From Bog-756 sp963737625 (GTDB taxonomy: Bacteria > Actinomycetota > Acidimicrobiia > Acidimicrobiales > RAAP-2), in contig CAVTTK010000006.1 in assembly GCA_963737625.1 (NCBI GenBank), positions 186,001-250,000 of the forward strand: a stretch of DNA of 64,000 nucleotides, given 5' to 3'. The number at the start of each line of letters is the position of its first letter. The first letter of the stretch is position 1. Under the pieces are notes generated by a model that saw only the letters and a program-made list of their open reading frames with translations, ran no database searches and was not told the DNA's origin. Positions 31,237 to 39,309 of this stretch are shown here, in pieces. The position numbers and the translations under genes are program-made.

Positions 31237-31758
31237 TCAGGCCTCCCCGCCCTCGACCAGGATCTCCTCGACCTCGGACTCGGTCACGGTGCCGTCACCG
31301 GTGCCGGTGACCTCCACAACCTCGTCGATAACGGTCGTCTGGCGCGGCGCGTCGTCGGCCACCGCGTTGGACGTGGCATCGGCGGACAGCGACCGCTCCT
31401 CGTCACGCCGACCTCGGCCACCCTGCCCGCCGTAACCGCCCTCGCGGCCGCCGCGGCCGCCGCCGCGGCCACCGGGGCGCTCGGTGGTCGTTCGCTGGGT
31501 GTAGGGAAGGAGTACCAGTTCACGGGCGGTCTTGATGGCGATGGCCACGTCGCGCTGGTGCTGGGTGCAGTTGCCCGACACCCGACGGGCCCGGATCTTG
31601 CCGCGGTCGCTCATGTATTTGCGCAGCAGACCGACGTCCTTGTAGTCGACCCATTCGACCCGGTCCTTGCACAGGGCACACGGCTTCTTCTTGATGCGCC
31701 GACCCGTGTCCTTGGGGGAACGCCGGGTGGTACCTCCACGATCATTGTTGCGTGCCAT
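31237..31758 (-). CDS. rpsR: 30S ribosomal protein S18 with a long Gly/Arg and acidic C-terminal tail
   Basis: A 173-residue S18, twice the usual 75-90. Residues 1-85 are the normal protein: KKPCALCKD, YKDVGLLRKYMSDRGKIRARR, NCTQHQRDVAIAIKTAREL. The CxxC plus CxxH pattern marks the zinc-binding (C+) S18 type. After PYTQRTTTERPGG comes a Gly/Arg-rich segment of about 25 residues (RGGGRGGREGGYGG) and then an acidic tail rich in Val, Glu and Thr. The frame is open without interruption and is followed at once by rplI, so the tail is real coding sequence and not a missed stop. Its role is unknown; RNA binding by the RG part is plausible. Confidence 0.93.
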   Translation of the reverse strand: MARNNDRGGTTRRSPKDTGRRIKKKPCALCKDRVEWVDYKDVGLLRKYMSDRGKIRARRVSGNCTQHQRDVAIAIKTARELVLLPYTQRTTTERPGGRGGGRGGREGGYGGQGGRGRRDEERSLSADATSNAVADDAPRQTTVIDEVVEVTGTGDGTVTESEVEEILVEGGEA

Positions 31759-31760
31759 GG

Positions 31761-32252
31761 CTAGAAAGGCTCCTCGCTGTATCCGTACCCTTGGGGCTCC
31801 GCCGCGGGAGCGCCGCCGCCCGACGACGGGCGGCCGCCTCCGCCACCGCTGCTGCCGCCGCCGCCTGGGCCACTGTCGCCCGGTCCACGCCGCTCGTTCT
31901 TCGTCACCTGCGCGGTGGCCCAGCGGATGCTCGGCCCGATCTCATCGGCCACCACTTCGACCTTGGAACGCTTGTCTCCGTCAGGGGTCTCCCAACTCCG
32001 CTGGTCGAGGCGCCCGGTCACGATCACCCGCGAGCCTTTGGTCAGACTCTCGGCCGCGTTCTCCGCCATCTCCCGCCAGCACACCACGTCGAAGAAGGAG
32101 ACGGCCTCTTCCCATTCCTGCGTCTGTCGATTCTGCCACCGCCGGTTGACGGCCAGGCCGAAGCTGGCCGTGGCCTGTCCCGTGTTGGTGAAACGCAACT
32201 CGGGATCACGGGTGACGTTCCCCACCAGGGTGATGGCGTTTCCGGGGGCCAT
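31761..32252 (-). CDS. ssb: single-stranded DNA-binding protein
   Basis: A 163-residue SSB. The OB fold (about 1-110) begins ITLVGNVTRDPELRFTNTG and includes AVSFFDVVCWREMAENA and GSRVIVTGRLDQRSWE. A flexible Gly/Ser-rich linker follows and the protein ends in EEPF, the acidic tip that docks partner proteins such as the replisome and repair factors. It sits between rpsF (1-base gap) and rpsR (2-base gap). Confidence 0.97.
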   Translation of the reverse strand: MAPGNAITLVGNVTRDPELRFTNTGQATASFGLAVNRRWQNRQTQEWEEAVSFFDVVCWREMAENAAESLTKGSRVIVTGRLDQRSWETPDGDKRSKVEVVADEIGPSIRWATAQVTKNERRGPGDSGPGGGGSSGGGGGRPSSGGGAPAAEPQGYGYSEEPF

Positions 32253-32253
32253 C

Positions 32254-32592
32254 TCAGGCCTCCCCGCCGGTGGTGGCGGCGGCGGCGGCGCGACGACCGG
32301 CCACCTTGTCGGGAATGCGCATGGCCTTGTGACGGAGCACCTCGTCGGCCAGTACGAAGATCCGCTCCATGTCCGCCACGGCGGCCGGCTCGGCGGTCAG
32401 CTCGATGACCACGTAGTAGCCCTCCCGCTTGTGCTGGACCTCGTAGGCAAAGGTGCGCCGACCCCAACGCTCGACCCGGCCCGGGCTGCCACCCTTGGCC
32501 TTCAGTGCCTCCAGCGCCCGGTCGAGGACGCCGTTCACGGCGGCCTCATCGGCGCCGGTATCGAAAATGACCATGACTTCGTAGGGCCGCAT
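32254..32592 (-). CDS. rpsF: 30S ribosomal protein S6
   Basis: A 112-residue S6 with the ferredoxin-like fold: MRPYEVMVIFDTGADE, VERWGRRTFAYEVQHKREGYYV and a C-terminal region starting HKAMRIPDK. It dimerises with S18 on the small subunit. First gene of the rpsF-ssb-rpsR-rplI operon; GAGGGAGGTGAG precedes the ATG. A structured leader lies in front. Confidence 0.96.
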   Translation of the reverse strand: MRPYEVMVIFDTGADEAAVNGVLDRALEALKAKGGSPGRVERWGRRTFAYEVQHKREGYYVVIELTAEPAAVADMERIFVLADEVLRHKAMRIPDKVAGRRAAAAATTGGEA

Positions 32593-32615
32593 GAACGGCT
32601 CACCTCCCTCTGGAT

Positions 32616-32685
32616 CGGGCAGTCAACTGCCCGAGCCCCACGGCGTGGGGCAGGTCGGAACGGGGTGGCCGCCGTGAGGGCGGCC
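32616..32685 (-). promoter_or_regulatory. structured rpsF leader with three hairpins
   Basis: Three consecutive inverted repeats precede rpsF: GGCCGCC/GGCGGCC at 32667-32685, GCCCCAC/GTGGGGC at 32635-32651, and CGGGCAGT/ACTGCCCG at 32616-32633, the last 23 bases before the ATG. Many bacteria have an S6:S18-binding leader here that represses the operon. I cannot confirm its conserved CCG bulge by eye, so the assignment is tentative. Confidence 0.35.
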
Positions 32686-32726
32686 GCAACGACCCCTCTA
32701 CCCTACCGGCAATCGGGCCGGTCGCC

Positions 32727-32752
32727 GAACCGCCCCGGACGCGGAGCGGTTC
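32727..32752 (-). terminator. hairpin at the end of panB
   Basis: A 7-bp stem GAACCGC/GCGGTTC with a 12-base loop overlaps the panB stop codon. It separates panB from the rpsF operon behind it. No U-tract. Confidence 0.4.
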
Positions 32753-33566
32753 AGTGGTAGGCCTCGGCGTCGGCGGGGAAGGCCCCGGAGCGGACGTCCG
32801 CGGCGTAGGCGGCCACAGCGGCGGTGGCGGCCTCGCCCAGCTCGGCGTAGCGGCGTACGAACTTGGGCACCCGGTCGTTGAAGCCCAGGACGTCGTGGAA
32901 CACCAGCACCTGTCCGTCACAGGCCGGGCCGGCCCCGATCCCGATGGTCGGCACGTCGAGCGAGTCGGTGATGGCCGCCCCCACCGACTCGGGGACCCCC
33001 TCCAGGACCACGGCGAAGCAGCCGGCGGCGGCGATGGCCTTGGCGTCGACGGTGAGGACGTGGGCGGCGGCCTGGTCGCGACCCTGCACCCGGTACCCGC
33101 CCATCACGTTGATCGACTGCGGGGTGAGGCCGAGGTGGCCCATCACCGGTATCTCGGCGGCGATCAGGGCCTCGATCATGGGGGCCCGGACGGCTCCGCC
33201 CTCCAGCTTGACGGCCTGGGCCCCGGCCCGGATCAGCCGCGCCGCGTTGCGGACGGTGTCGGCGGCGTCGATGTGGTAGCTCAGCCACGGCAGGTCGGCC
33301 ACGATCAGCGGCCCCGGCTTGGCCCGAGCCACCGCCGCGGTGTGGTGGACCATGTCGTCCACGGTGACCTGCAAGTTGTCCTCGTAGCCCAGCACGTTGT
33401 TGGCCACCGAGTCCCCTACCAGGATGAGGTCGACCCCGGCGGCGTCGGCGATCCGCGCCCCGGGGGCGTCATAGGCGGTCACCATGACCAGCGGGGCGTG
33501 GCCGTCGCGTCGTTTGGCGGCACGGACGGACGGGACGGTGACCGGTACAGACCGGGTCTCGGGCAT
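32751..33566 (-). CDS. panB: 3-methyl-2-oxobutanoate hydroxymethyltransferase
   Basis: A 271-residue TIM-barrel enzyme that adds a hydroxymethyl group from 5,10-methylene-THF to alpha-ketoisovalerate, the first step of pantothenate and CoA synthesis. Recognisable blocks are MVTAYDAPGARIADAAGVD, ILVGDSVANNVLGYE, VKLEGG, VMGHLGLTPQSIN, VVLEGVP and IGIGAGPACDGQVLVFHD. Start ATG 33566 with AGGAGG six bases upstream. It is followed by a hairpin and then the rpsF operon on the same strand. Confidence 0.97.
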   Translation of the reverse strand: MPETRSVPVTVPSVRAAKRRDGHAPLVMVTAYDAPGARIADAAGVDLILVGDSVANNVLGYEDNLQVTVDDMVHHTAAVARAKPGPLIVADLPWLSYHIDAADTVRNAARLIRAGAQAVKLEGGAVRAPMIEALIAAEIPVMGHLGLTPQSINVMGGYRVQGRDQAAAHVLTVDAKAIAAAGCFAVVLEGVPESVGAAITDSLDVPTIGIGAGPACDGQVLVFHDVLGFNDRVPKFVRRYAELGEAATAAVAAYAADVRSGAFPADAEAYH

Positions 33567-33618
33567 GAGAATCCTCCTGATCGAACCGTCCAGCGCCCAG
33601 GGGCTGCCGGCGGTGTGG

Positions 33619-33636
33619 GCGGTGATAGCTCACCGC
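33619..33636. repeat. 18-bp palindrome upstream of panB
   Basis: GCGGTGA, a 4-base centre TAGC, and TCACCGC lie 53 bases before the panB start. A possible -10 (TAGGCT on the panB strand) lies at 33661-33666. It could be an operator or a hairpin in the panB leader. Confidence 0.3.
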
Positions 33637-33727
33637 GGAGCACTGCGTACTGCCGAACCCAGCCTATCGCCCGGTCCGCCCCGAGGGGAGTGGGTCGGCC
33701 CGGACGTTGGTCCCGTCGGAGAGCGCC

Positions 33728-35296
33728 TCAGACCTCAGCGGCAGCGGGCCACCCCTCGTCGGCCGGGGCAGCACTGTCCGTCCCGGGCTCTTCTTGGCGA
33801 CCGGCCCTCAGGCCGAACAGGGCCACCACCGCGGCCACGGCCATCACCAGGGCCATGCCGTAGAGGACGCTGCGGGTGGCGTAGGCAAAGTCGAGGCGCA
33901 CGAAGTGGGGAATGGATGACGCACCGCCCGTCCCTCCCTGGGACTGGGCCAGGGTAGACGCCTGGCGGGCAGCCTGGCCCGAGGGCACGCCCCGGGCCTC
34001 GAGCGAGGTGGTCAGGTGCGAGCGCATGGTGGTGACCAGCACCGTTCCCAGGATGGCCAGGCCCAGGCTGGCGGCGTAGTTCCGCACCGTCTGGGTGATG
34101 CCGGTGGCCTCGCCGTAGGAGAGCCGGGAGGCCCGGTTGACGGCGTCGGTGCTGGCCGGCCCCAGCATGAAGCCCATGCCGGCACCGGCGAGAATGACGT
34201 ACCACTGCTGGCTGTGGAAGCTCAGCGCCGTCACCTTTCCGGCCCACAGGTAGAACCCCACGGCGGCGAGGATGCAGCCGAGCACCACCGGGCGCTTGGC
34301 TCCGCCCCGGTCCAGCATCCGGCCGCCGATCTGGGCCGCGATGACGAAGCCGATGAAGAAGTAGAGGAGGAACAGGCCGGCCTCCGACGCCGACTTGGCC
34401 AGGGAGATCTGGGCGTACTCGCTGGCGAAGAAGAACACCGGGACGAAGGCCAGCATGGAGATGCCGAGGACCAGGTTCTCGAACAGGAAGGGTCGGATGC
34501 GGAAGATGCGGACCTGCATCAATGGGGAGTCGGTGCGCAACTCCACCAGGACGAAGACCACGAGCAGGACCAGGCCGGCGGCGATGCACAGTCCGGTGCC
34601 GGGATTGCTCCATCCCCAGATGGAGGACTGCTGGAAACCGAAGACGCTGAGCCCCACGCCCGAGGCGATGAGGACGAGGCCCCGGTAGTCCATCCTGGCC
34701 GCCTGGTAGGAGGTGACCGGCTTGGAGATGACGATGAGGACGAGAGCGATGACGGCCACCGGGATGTTGACCCAGAAGATGGCCCGCCACGTCCACTGGG
34801 TGAGGTAGCCCCCCAGGATGGGGCCGACCGCCGTGAGCGCGCCGGCGATGCCGAAGAACGTGGCCAGGGCCTTACCCCGCTCACGCAGGGGGAAGGTCTG
34901 CACCACGATGGCCAGGGCCGCCGGGAACATGATGGCGCCACCGAGGCCCTGGACGGCCCGGAAGGTCACGATCCACGCTTCGGCCAGGCTCCCCTTGGGC
35001 GTGAGCCCGCACATGGTGGAGGCGCCGGCGAAGATGATGACCCCCAGCGTCGCCATCTTCCGGTGCCCGAGGGTGTCGGCCAGTCGGCCCCCGAAGGCGA
35101 AGAAGGCGGCCAGCGAGAGCAGGTAGGCGTTGACGGCCCACTGCACACCGGTGGCACTGAGGCCCAGTTCCTTTTGGATCTCCGGTACGGCGATCGACAC
35201 GATGGTCTGATCGATGAAGGTCATGGAGACGGCGAAGATCATCGCCATGAGGATCAGGTTCTTCGACCGGCCTCCGGATGGGCCACTGCTCGGCAT
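33728..35296 (-). CDS. MFS drug:H+ antiporter of the DHA2 (14-TM) family
   Basis: A 522-residue membrane transporter of EmrB/QacA type. Hydrophobic segments start MAMIFAVSMTFIDQTIVSIA. The loop motif GGRLADTLGHRKMATLG and motif C-like GPILGGYLTQW are present, and about 14 helices can be drawn. A 70-residue segment near the end contains a periplasmic or cytoplasmic loop rich in Gln/Ser/Gly. It should export hydrophobic or cationic compounds using the proton gradient. The ATG at 35296 follows GGGAGGG. It is divergent from an SDR gene, with 118 bases between. Substrate unknown. Confidence 0.88.
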   Translation of the reverse strand: MPSSGPSGGRSKNLILMAMIFAVSMTFIDQTIVSIAVPEIQKELGLSATGVQWAVNAYLLSLAAFFAFGGRLADTLGHRKMATLGVIIFAGASTMCGLTPKGSLAEAWIVTFRAVQGLGGAIMFPAALAIVVQTFPLRERGKALATFFGIAGALTAVGPILGGYLTQWTWRAIFWVNIPVAVIALVLIVISKPVTSYQAARMDYRGLVLIASGVGLSVFGFQQSSIWGWSNPGTGLCIAAGLVLLVVFVLVELRTDSPLMQVRIFRIRPFLFENLVLGISMLAFVPVFFFASEYAQISLAKSASEAGLFLLYFFIGFVIAAQIGGRMLDRGGAKRPVVLGCILAAVGFYLWAGKVTALSFHSQQWYVILAGAGMGFMLGPASTDAVNRASRLSYGEATGITQTVRNYAASLGLAILGTVLVTTMRSHLTTSLEARGVPSGQAARQASTLAQSQGGTGGASSIPHFVRLDFAYATRSVLYGMALVMAVAAVVALFGLRAGRQEEPGTDSAAPADEGWPAAAEV

Positions 35297-35402
35297 GCTC
35301 ACCCTCCCGCGTTCGCCCTGATGGCCCGCCGGTCGGACTCGACCCGCCAACTGTACCGGCGCCCCCACGTCCGGACGGGGAACGCGCCGGCATCCGACGC
35401 CG

Positions 35403-35408
35403 TACAGT
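35403..35408 (+). promoter_or_regulatory. TANNNT -10 element, leaderless start of the SDR gene
   Basis: TACAGT lies 6 bases before the ATG at 35415; no Shine-Dalgarno is present. Confidence 0.45.
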
Positions 35409-35414
35409 CTGGCC

Positions 35415-36170
35415 ATGACTCCCACCCGCTTCACCGGACGCCGCACGCTGGTCACCGGGGCGGCCTCCGGCATCGGCCGGGCCACCGCCATCCGCCTGGC
35501 CGCCGAGGGGGCGCGGGTCGTGGCCGTCGACGTCAACGCCGAGCTGTTGGCCAAGCTGGAGGTGGACGCCGAAGGGGCGTCCGGGTCGATCAGCACCCTG
35601 GTCGGTGACGTCTCCACCGAGGAGGGGGTGGTCGCCCTGGTCTCCACCTCGGTCGACCGGCTGGGTGGCCTCGATGTCGTGGTCAACGTGGCCGGCGTAC
35701 TCTCGTTCTCCCATACCCACGAGGTCACCCTGGCCGAGTGGAACCGGTTGATCGCCATCAACCTGACCGGGACCTTCCTCATGTGCCGGGAGGCCCTGCC
35801 CCAGCTGTTGGCCAGCCGGGGCAACATCGTCAACCTGGCGTCGACCGCGGCTCATGCCGGCCAGCCCTGGGCCACCGCCTATGTCGCCTCCAAGGGGGGC
35901 GTCCTGGCCCTGACCCGGTCCCTCGCCGTCGAATATGCCGCTCAGGGGCTTCGGGTCAACAGCATCAGCCCGGGGGCCATCGACACCCCGATCACCGGGG
36001 CCTTCCACCTTCCCGAGGGCGCCGACATCAAGCTCCTCGGTCGGGTCACACCCCTCGGGCCGTTCGGCACACCCGAGGGGATTGCCGCCGCCATTGCCTT
36101 CGTGGCCTCGGACGAGGCCTCCCACATGAACGGGGCCGATCTCCTCATCGACGGGGCCACGCTGGCCTGA
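35415..36170 (+). CDS. SDR-family oxidoreductase
   Basis: A 251-residue classical short-chain dehydrogenase. Cofactor motif TGAASGIGRATA, acidic Asp after strand 2 (VVAVDVN, favouring NAD), NVAG, catalytic Ser in NLASTAA and YVASKGG, and the PGAIDTPI segment. It oxidises or reduces an unknown alcohol/ketone. Its promoter shows leaderless spacing. It converges with the NTF2-fold gene, 42 bases away. Confidence 0.9.
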   Translation: MTPTRFTGRRTLVTGAASGIGRATAIRLAAEGARVVAVDVNAELLAKLEVDAEGASGSISTLVGDVSTEEGVVALVSTSVDRLGGLDVVVNVAGVLSFSHTHEVTLAEWNRLIAINLTGTFLMCREALPQLLASRGNIVNLASTAAHAGQPWATAYVASKGGVLALTRSLAVEYAAQGLRVNSISPGAIDTPITGAFHLPEGADIKLLGRVTPLGPFGTPEGIAAAIAFVASDEASHMNGADLLIDGATLA

Positions 36171-36212
36171 CCGGGGGGATCGCACCCACGTGGCGCGAGG
36201 TGGGTCGGGGAC

Positions 36213-36704
36213 CTATCCCAGGGTGGAGCGCCCGTCGGTGGCCCACCAGTCGGCAGTCAGCCGGATCCCGGCGATCGACGCCCGGGGCATCAGCTCCTCG
36301 TAGGAGCGCTTGTAGCCGGTGTGGGCGATGAGCCACTCCCCGTCCCGCTTCACGTAGCGGTCGGTGTAGAAGGCCGCCCCCTGCACGTTGATCCCGATGT
36401 CGGTGAGGATGACCACGTCCTCCAAGGCCCACACCCCGGTGGCCTCGTCCGGCCCGGTGAGGTCGATCTCGGGTTGGTGGCAGCGGTGGCTGCTGAGCAT
36501 CGTGGTGGCCCCCATGGAGGTGCGGAGGAACTCCATGATGGCGTCCCGGCCCTCGAACTCGTAGAGCCCGCCGCCGTAGCGGGCGGTGGCCTCGGGTACG
36601 AAGCAGGTCTCGATGTCCTCCCACAGCTTCTGGTCGAGGCATCGCAGGTACTTGTACTTGAGCCGTTTGATCAACTCCATCTCGACGAGGTCGTCGGGCG
36701 TCAT
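36213..36704 (-). CDS. NTF2-fold (SnoaL/LinA-like) protein
   Basis: A 163-residue alpha+beta cone protein. The start DDLVEMELIKRLKYKYLRCLDQKLWEDI is split here as DDLVEMELIKRLKYKYLRC followed by LDQKLWEDIETCF. It is typical of the SnoaL-like family that includes dehydratases such as LinA and bile-acid dehydratases. A Tyr, an Asp and a His (HRCHQPEID) lie in the cavity region. Candidate roles are dehydratase or isomerase. AGGAG lies before the ATG at 36704. Same strand as the DapB-like gene, 55 bases behind it, so probably one catabolic operon. Confidence 0.75.
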   Translation of the reverse strand: MTPDDLVEMELIKRLKYKYLRCLDQKLWEDIETCFVPEATARYGGGLYEFEGRDAIMEFLRTSMGATTMLSSHRCHQPEIDLTGPDEATGVWALEDVVILTDIGINVQGAAFYTDRYVKRDGEWLIAHTGYKRSYEELMPRASIAGIRLTADWWATDGRSTLG

Positions 36705-36759
36705 GGTCGCTCCTGTGGGTGAGGTCGGGAGGGGATGGGCACTGCGGGACGGTCCGCGG

Positions 36760-37839
36760 TCACCGGATGGTGCCCACACCGGGGATGAGGGGCAGGTCGA
36801 GGGCGGTCACCCAGCCCGGGGGGAGGGCGTTGACGGCGGGTACGGCGTTCAGGGCGCGCAATCCGGTGGCCAGGCAACCGGCGGCGGCGGCGTCCCGGCC
36901 GCTCCCGTCCGAGAACCGGAATGCCGTCTCCTGGGTGATGGAGGGGGAGCCGTCGATGACCACCCGGTAGACGTCGTCCTGGTTGCCCCGAGGCCACTCG
37001 GGCGCGGCGTCGGTGCCCACCCGGTTGATGTGCTCCAGGCAGATGCGGGGCTCACCGCGGTAGATGCCGTTGACGGTGAACCGAATGGCCGCCACCTCGC
37101 CGGGGTTGATCACGCCCTTGGCCGTCGTGATGGTGGTGTCGGTGACCCACTTGTCCCAGGTGGAGGTGATCTCGTCGAGTTCGATGCCCACCGCGTGGGC
37201 CATCATCGGAACCGTCGCCCCCCACGACATCACCAGGATGTCCGTGTGCTCGAGCAGCGGCACGAACTCGGGCGGGCGGCCGATGCCCATCTCGTCCTCG
37301 TAGTCGCCCTCATAGTTGATGTAGTCGAGGATCTCGAGCGCCCGGACCTGGCGCACCTCGCCGCACAGTCCCATCAGGGTCATGGGGAAGAGATCGTTGG
37401 CGAACCCGGGATCGATACCGGTGGTGAAGCAGGACGACCCTCCGGCCAGGCACGCTTCGGTGATGGGGTCGACCCAACTCGGCGGGTTCTGGGACATGGA
37501 AGGCCAGACCCACGGGGTCATGGCCGTGGAGCAGACGTCGATGCCGGCCCGGAGGAAGGCGCCGATGTCACGGATGTTGTCGTTGGCTCGGGCGGCCGTG
37601 GGCCCGTAGTGGACCAGGGCGTCGGGGGCCAGGGCCACCAGGGCCTCGAGATCGTCGGTGGCCGTCACACCCACCGGGCCGATGCCGCACAGCTCGCCGG
37701 CGTCCCTCCCGACCTTGTCGGGGTTGCTCACGCCCACTCCCACCAGCTCGAAGGCCGGATGGCGGACCACCTCGGGGATGACCATCTTCCCCACGAAGCC
37801 GGTGCCCCAGACGACCACCCGCTTGGCTGCGGCGCTCAT
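36760..37839 (-). CDS. DapB-like NAD(P)-dependent oxidoreductase
   Basis: A 359-residue protein with an N-terminal Rossmann fold (VVVWGTGFVGKMVIPEVV, ELVGVGVSNPDK, ALVHYGPT). The C-terminal part belongs to the dihydrodipicolinate-reductase-like and 2,4-diaminopentanoate dehydrogenase-like group common in actinobacteria. It is too long and lacks the DapB HH box, so lysine synthesis is unlikely. It overlaps the upstream SDR by four bases (ATGA) and is followed by the NTF2-fold gene. The three genes look like one pathway for an unknown, perhaps steroid or terpenoid, substrate. Confidence 0.75.
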   Translation of the reverse strand: MSAAAKRVVVWGTGFVGKMVIPEVVRHPAFELVGVGVSNPDKVGRDAGELCGIGPVGVTATDDLEALVALAPDALVHYGPTAARANDNIRDIGAFLRAGIDVCSTAMTPWVWPSMSQNPPSWVDPITEACLAGGSSCFTTGIDPGFANDLFPMTLMGLCGEVRQVRALEILDYINYEGDYEDEMGIGRPPEFVPLLEHTDILVMSWGATVPMMAHAVGIELDEITSTWDKWVTDTTITTAKGVINPGEVAAIRFTVNGIYRGEPRICLEHINRVGTDAAPEWPRGNQDDVYRVVIDGSPSITQETAFRFSDGSGRDAAAAGCLATGLRALNAVPAVNALPPGWVTALDLPLIPGVGTIR

Positions 37840-38615
37840 CGCATCATCTCGCCGGAGTTGACCATCAGGTGTTGTCCGGTGACCGCCTTGGCATAGTCGG
37901 AGGCGAAGAAGACGGCCACATCGGCCACCTCACCGTCCTCGGTCATCCGGCGCAGCGGAAACTTGCCCACGATCCCCTCGAGCACCTCGGCCGGTTCCAC
38001 GCCCTGGTTGGCCGCCGTCCCGTTCACGTACATCTCCACATTGGGACCCCACATCCACGACGGCACCACCATGTTGCAGCGGATGTTGTCGGCGCCCAGC
38101 TCGTCGGCCAGGTAGTACATGGCTGAGAGCAGGGCGCCCTTGGAGGCGGCGTACCCGCTCTGGGGCAGTGCCGGCTGGAACATGGACTGGGAGCCGATCA
38201 GCACCACCGAGCCCCCGCCACCGGCCTTCATGGCCGTGGCCACCGGGCGCAGCACGGTGAGGGCGCCGATGACGTTGGTCTCGAAGGCCTTGCGCCAGGC
38301 CTCGAACCGGAGGTCGTGGAGGCCGCCCCACACGTTCTCGTACGCCGCCACCTGGATGAGGGCGTCCACCGACCCGAACCGCTCCAGGGCGTGAGCCACC
38401 ATGGCCTGGCACGACTCGGCCTCGGTGATGTCGGTGACGTGGGTGGCCACCCGGTCTCCGCCCGGGTCGAGCTCGGCGGCGGTCTTCTCCAGGGAGTCGG
38501 CCGTCCGGGCGGCCAGCACCACGTTGGCTCCGTCCCGCAGAGCGCTGGTGGCGCACTCGCGGCCCAGGCCACCGCCGACCCCGGTCACGATGACGGTCTT
38601 TCCGTTGAGGATCAT
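37836..38615 (-). CDS. SDR-family oxidoreductase, first gene of a three-gene unit
   Basis: A 259-residue short-chain dehydrogenase. Cofactor motif TGVGGGLGRECA, an Arg/Thr after strand 2 (LAARTAD) that suggests NADP, VAAYENVWGG in place of NAG, Ser in IGSQSMF and YAASKGA. The ATG at 38615 has AAGGGGGG immediately upstream. A 14-bp palindrome lies 26 bases before the start. It leads the unit SDR, DapB-like, NTF2-fold. Confidence 0.88.
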   Translation of the reverse strand: MILNGKTVIVTGVGGGLGRECATSALRDGANVVLAARTADSLEKTAAELDPGGDRVATHVTDITEAESCQAMVAHALERFGSVDALIQVAAYENVWGGLHDLRFEAWRKAFETNVIGALTVLRPVATAMKAGGGGSVVLIGSQSMFQPALPQSGYAASKGALLSAMYYLADELGADNIRCNMVVPSWMWGPNVEMYVNGTAANQGVEPAEVLEGIVGKFPLRRMTEDGEVADVAVFFASDYAKAVTGQHLMVNSGEMMR

Positions 38616-38640
38616 CCCCCCCTTCTAGACCATTTCACGG

Positions 38641-38654
38641 TGGAACGCGTTCCA
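38641..38654. promoter_or_regulatory. TGGAACGCGTTCCA palindrome, TetR/KstR-like operator
   Basis: A perfect 14-bp palindrome in front of the SDR operon. It fits TNGAACNNGTTCNA, the core of the site used by KstR, a TetR-family repressor of sterol catabolism. No TetR gene is in the window, so the regulator must be elsewhere. Confidence 0.45.
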
Positions 38655-38684
38655 TTTGTCCGCGGGGCGATCAACCAGGGACGT

Positions 38685-39164
38685 CTAGAGGCTGGCTCGC
38701 CCCCGGAGAGGCTTGCGGGCCACCGCCTCCACTCCGGCACCGGCCGGGTACATCCGGGCCAGGTGGTTCCACGAGCACTCCGTGCAGACCTCGATGACGT
38801 AACAGACCACAGGGTCCTTCCGCCGCCAGTACCGGGTCAGCTCGGCCTGGGTGGCCACGCACCGGCCGCCCGACGGCAGTCGCGAGCCGAACACGAACGT
38901 CACGTCGACCAGGTCCGACTCCTCGCAGATGGGACACCGCTCTCCAGTGGCACGACCCAGGTTGCGGGCGGCCCGGAGCAGTTCGGGATGGGCGTCACAG
39001 ACGTCCAGGCGGGACAGGCGTCCCTTGCGGTAGTCGCGGATGATGGCATTGCGGGCGAGCAGGTACTCGACCTGTCCCCCGGTGGGAGACGTCTGCACTC
39101 CGTCCAGCGATCCGGGTCGGAAGCCCACGGGGCCAAGGGTAATCCCTCGGGCACGGTTGGGCAT
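38685..39164 (-). CDS. DUF5318 family protein
   Basis: A 159-residue protein with paired cysteines (RCPICEESD, then EVCTECSWNH) that look like a zinc site, and a central VDVTFVFG strand. It matches the DUF5318 proteins that actinobacteria encode beside ino1 and a PadR regulator. Function is unknown. Start ATG 39164. It is divergent from PadR across a 145-base region carrying the PadR operator candidates. Confidence 0.75.
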   Translation of the reverse strand: MPNRARGITLGPVGFRPGSLDGVQTSPTGGQVEYLLARNAIIRDYRKGRLSRLDVCDAHPELLRAARNLGRATGERCPICEESDLVDVTFVFGSRLPSGGRCVATQAELTRYWRRKDPVVCYVIEVCTECSWNHLARMYPAGAGVEAVARKPLRGRASL

Positions 39165-39237
39165 CGCTCTGCTGCCCCTGGTGCGGTTCCGCTCCCGGGC
39201 CTCCCTCCGAGCGCCCGGCCGGATCTGTGCCGATGTA

Positions 39238-39265
39238 TTGCATTGATATATCGAAATGATATATC
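39238..39265. promoter_or_regulatory. PadR promoter with two GATATATC palindromes
   Basis: GATATATC occurs at 39245-39252 and 39258-39265, each a perfect palindrome, 13 bases centre to centre (a little over one helical turn). It is a sharply AT-rich island in GC-rich DNA. TTGCAT (39238-39243) and TATATC (39260-39265) are spaced 16 bases, so the operator would overlap the promoter. This suits autorepression by the PadR protein, which also would control ino1 downstream. Confidence 0.5.
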
Positions 39266-39309
39266 GTTACGGATATGTACTCGAGGACCACCGGACGGAG
39301 CCAGGCCTG

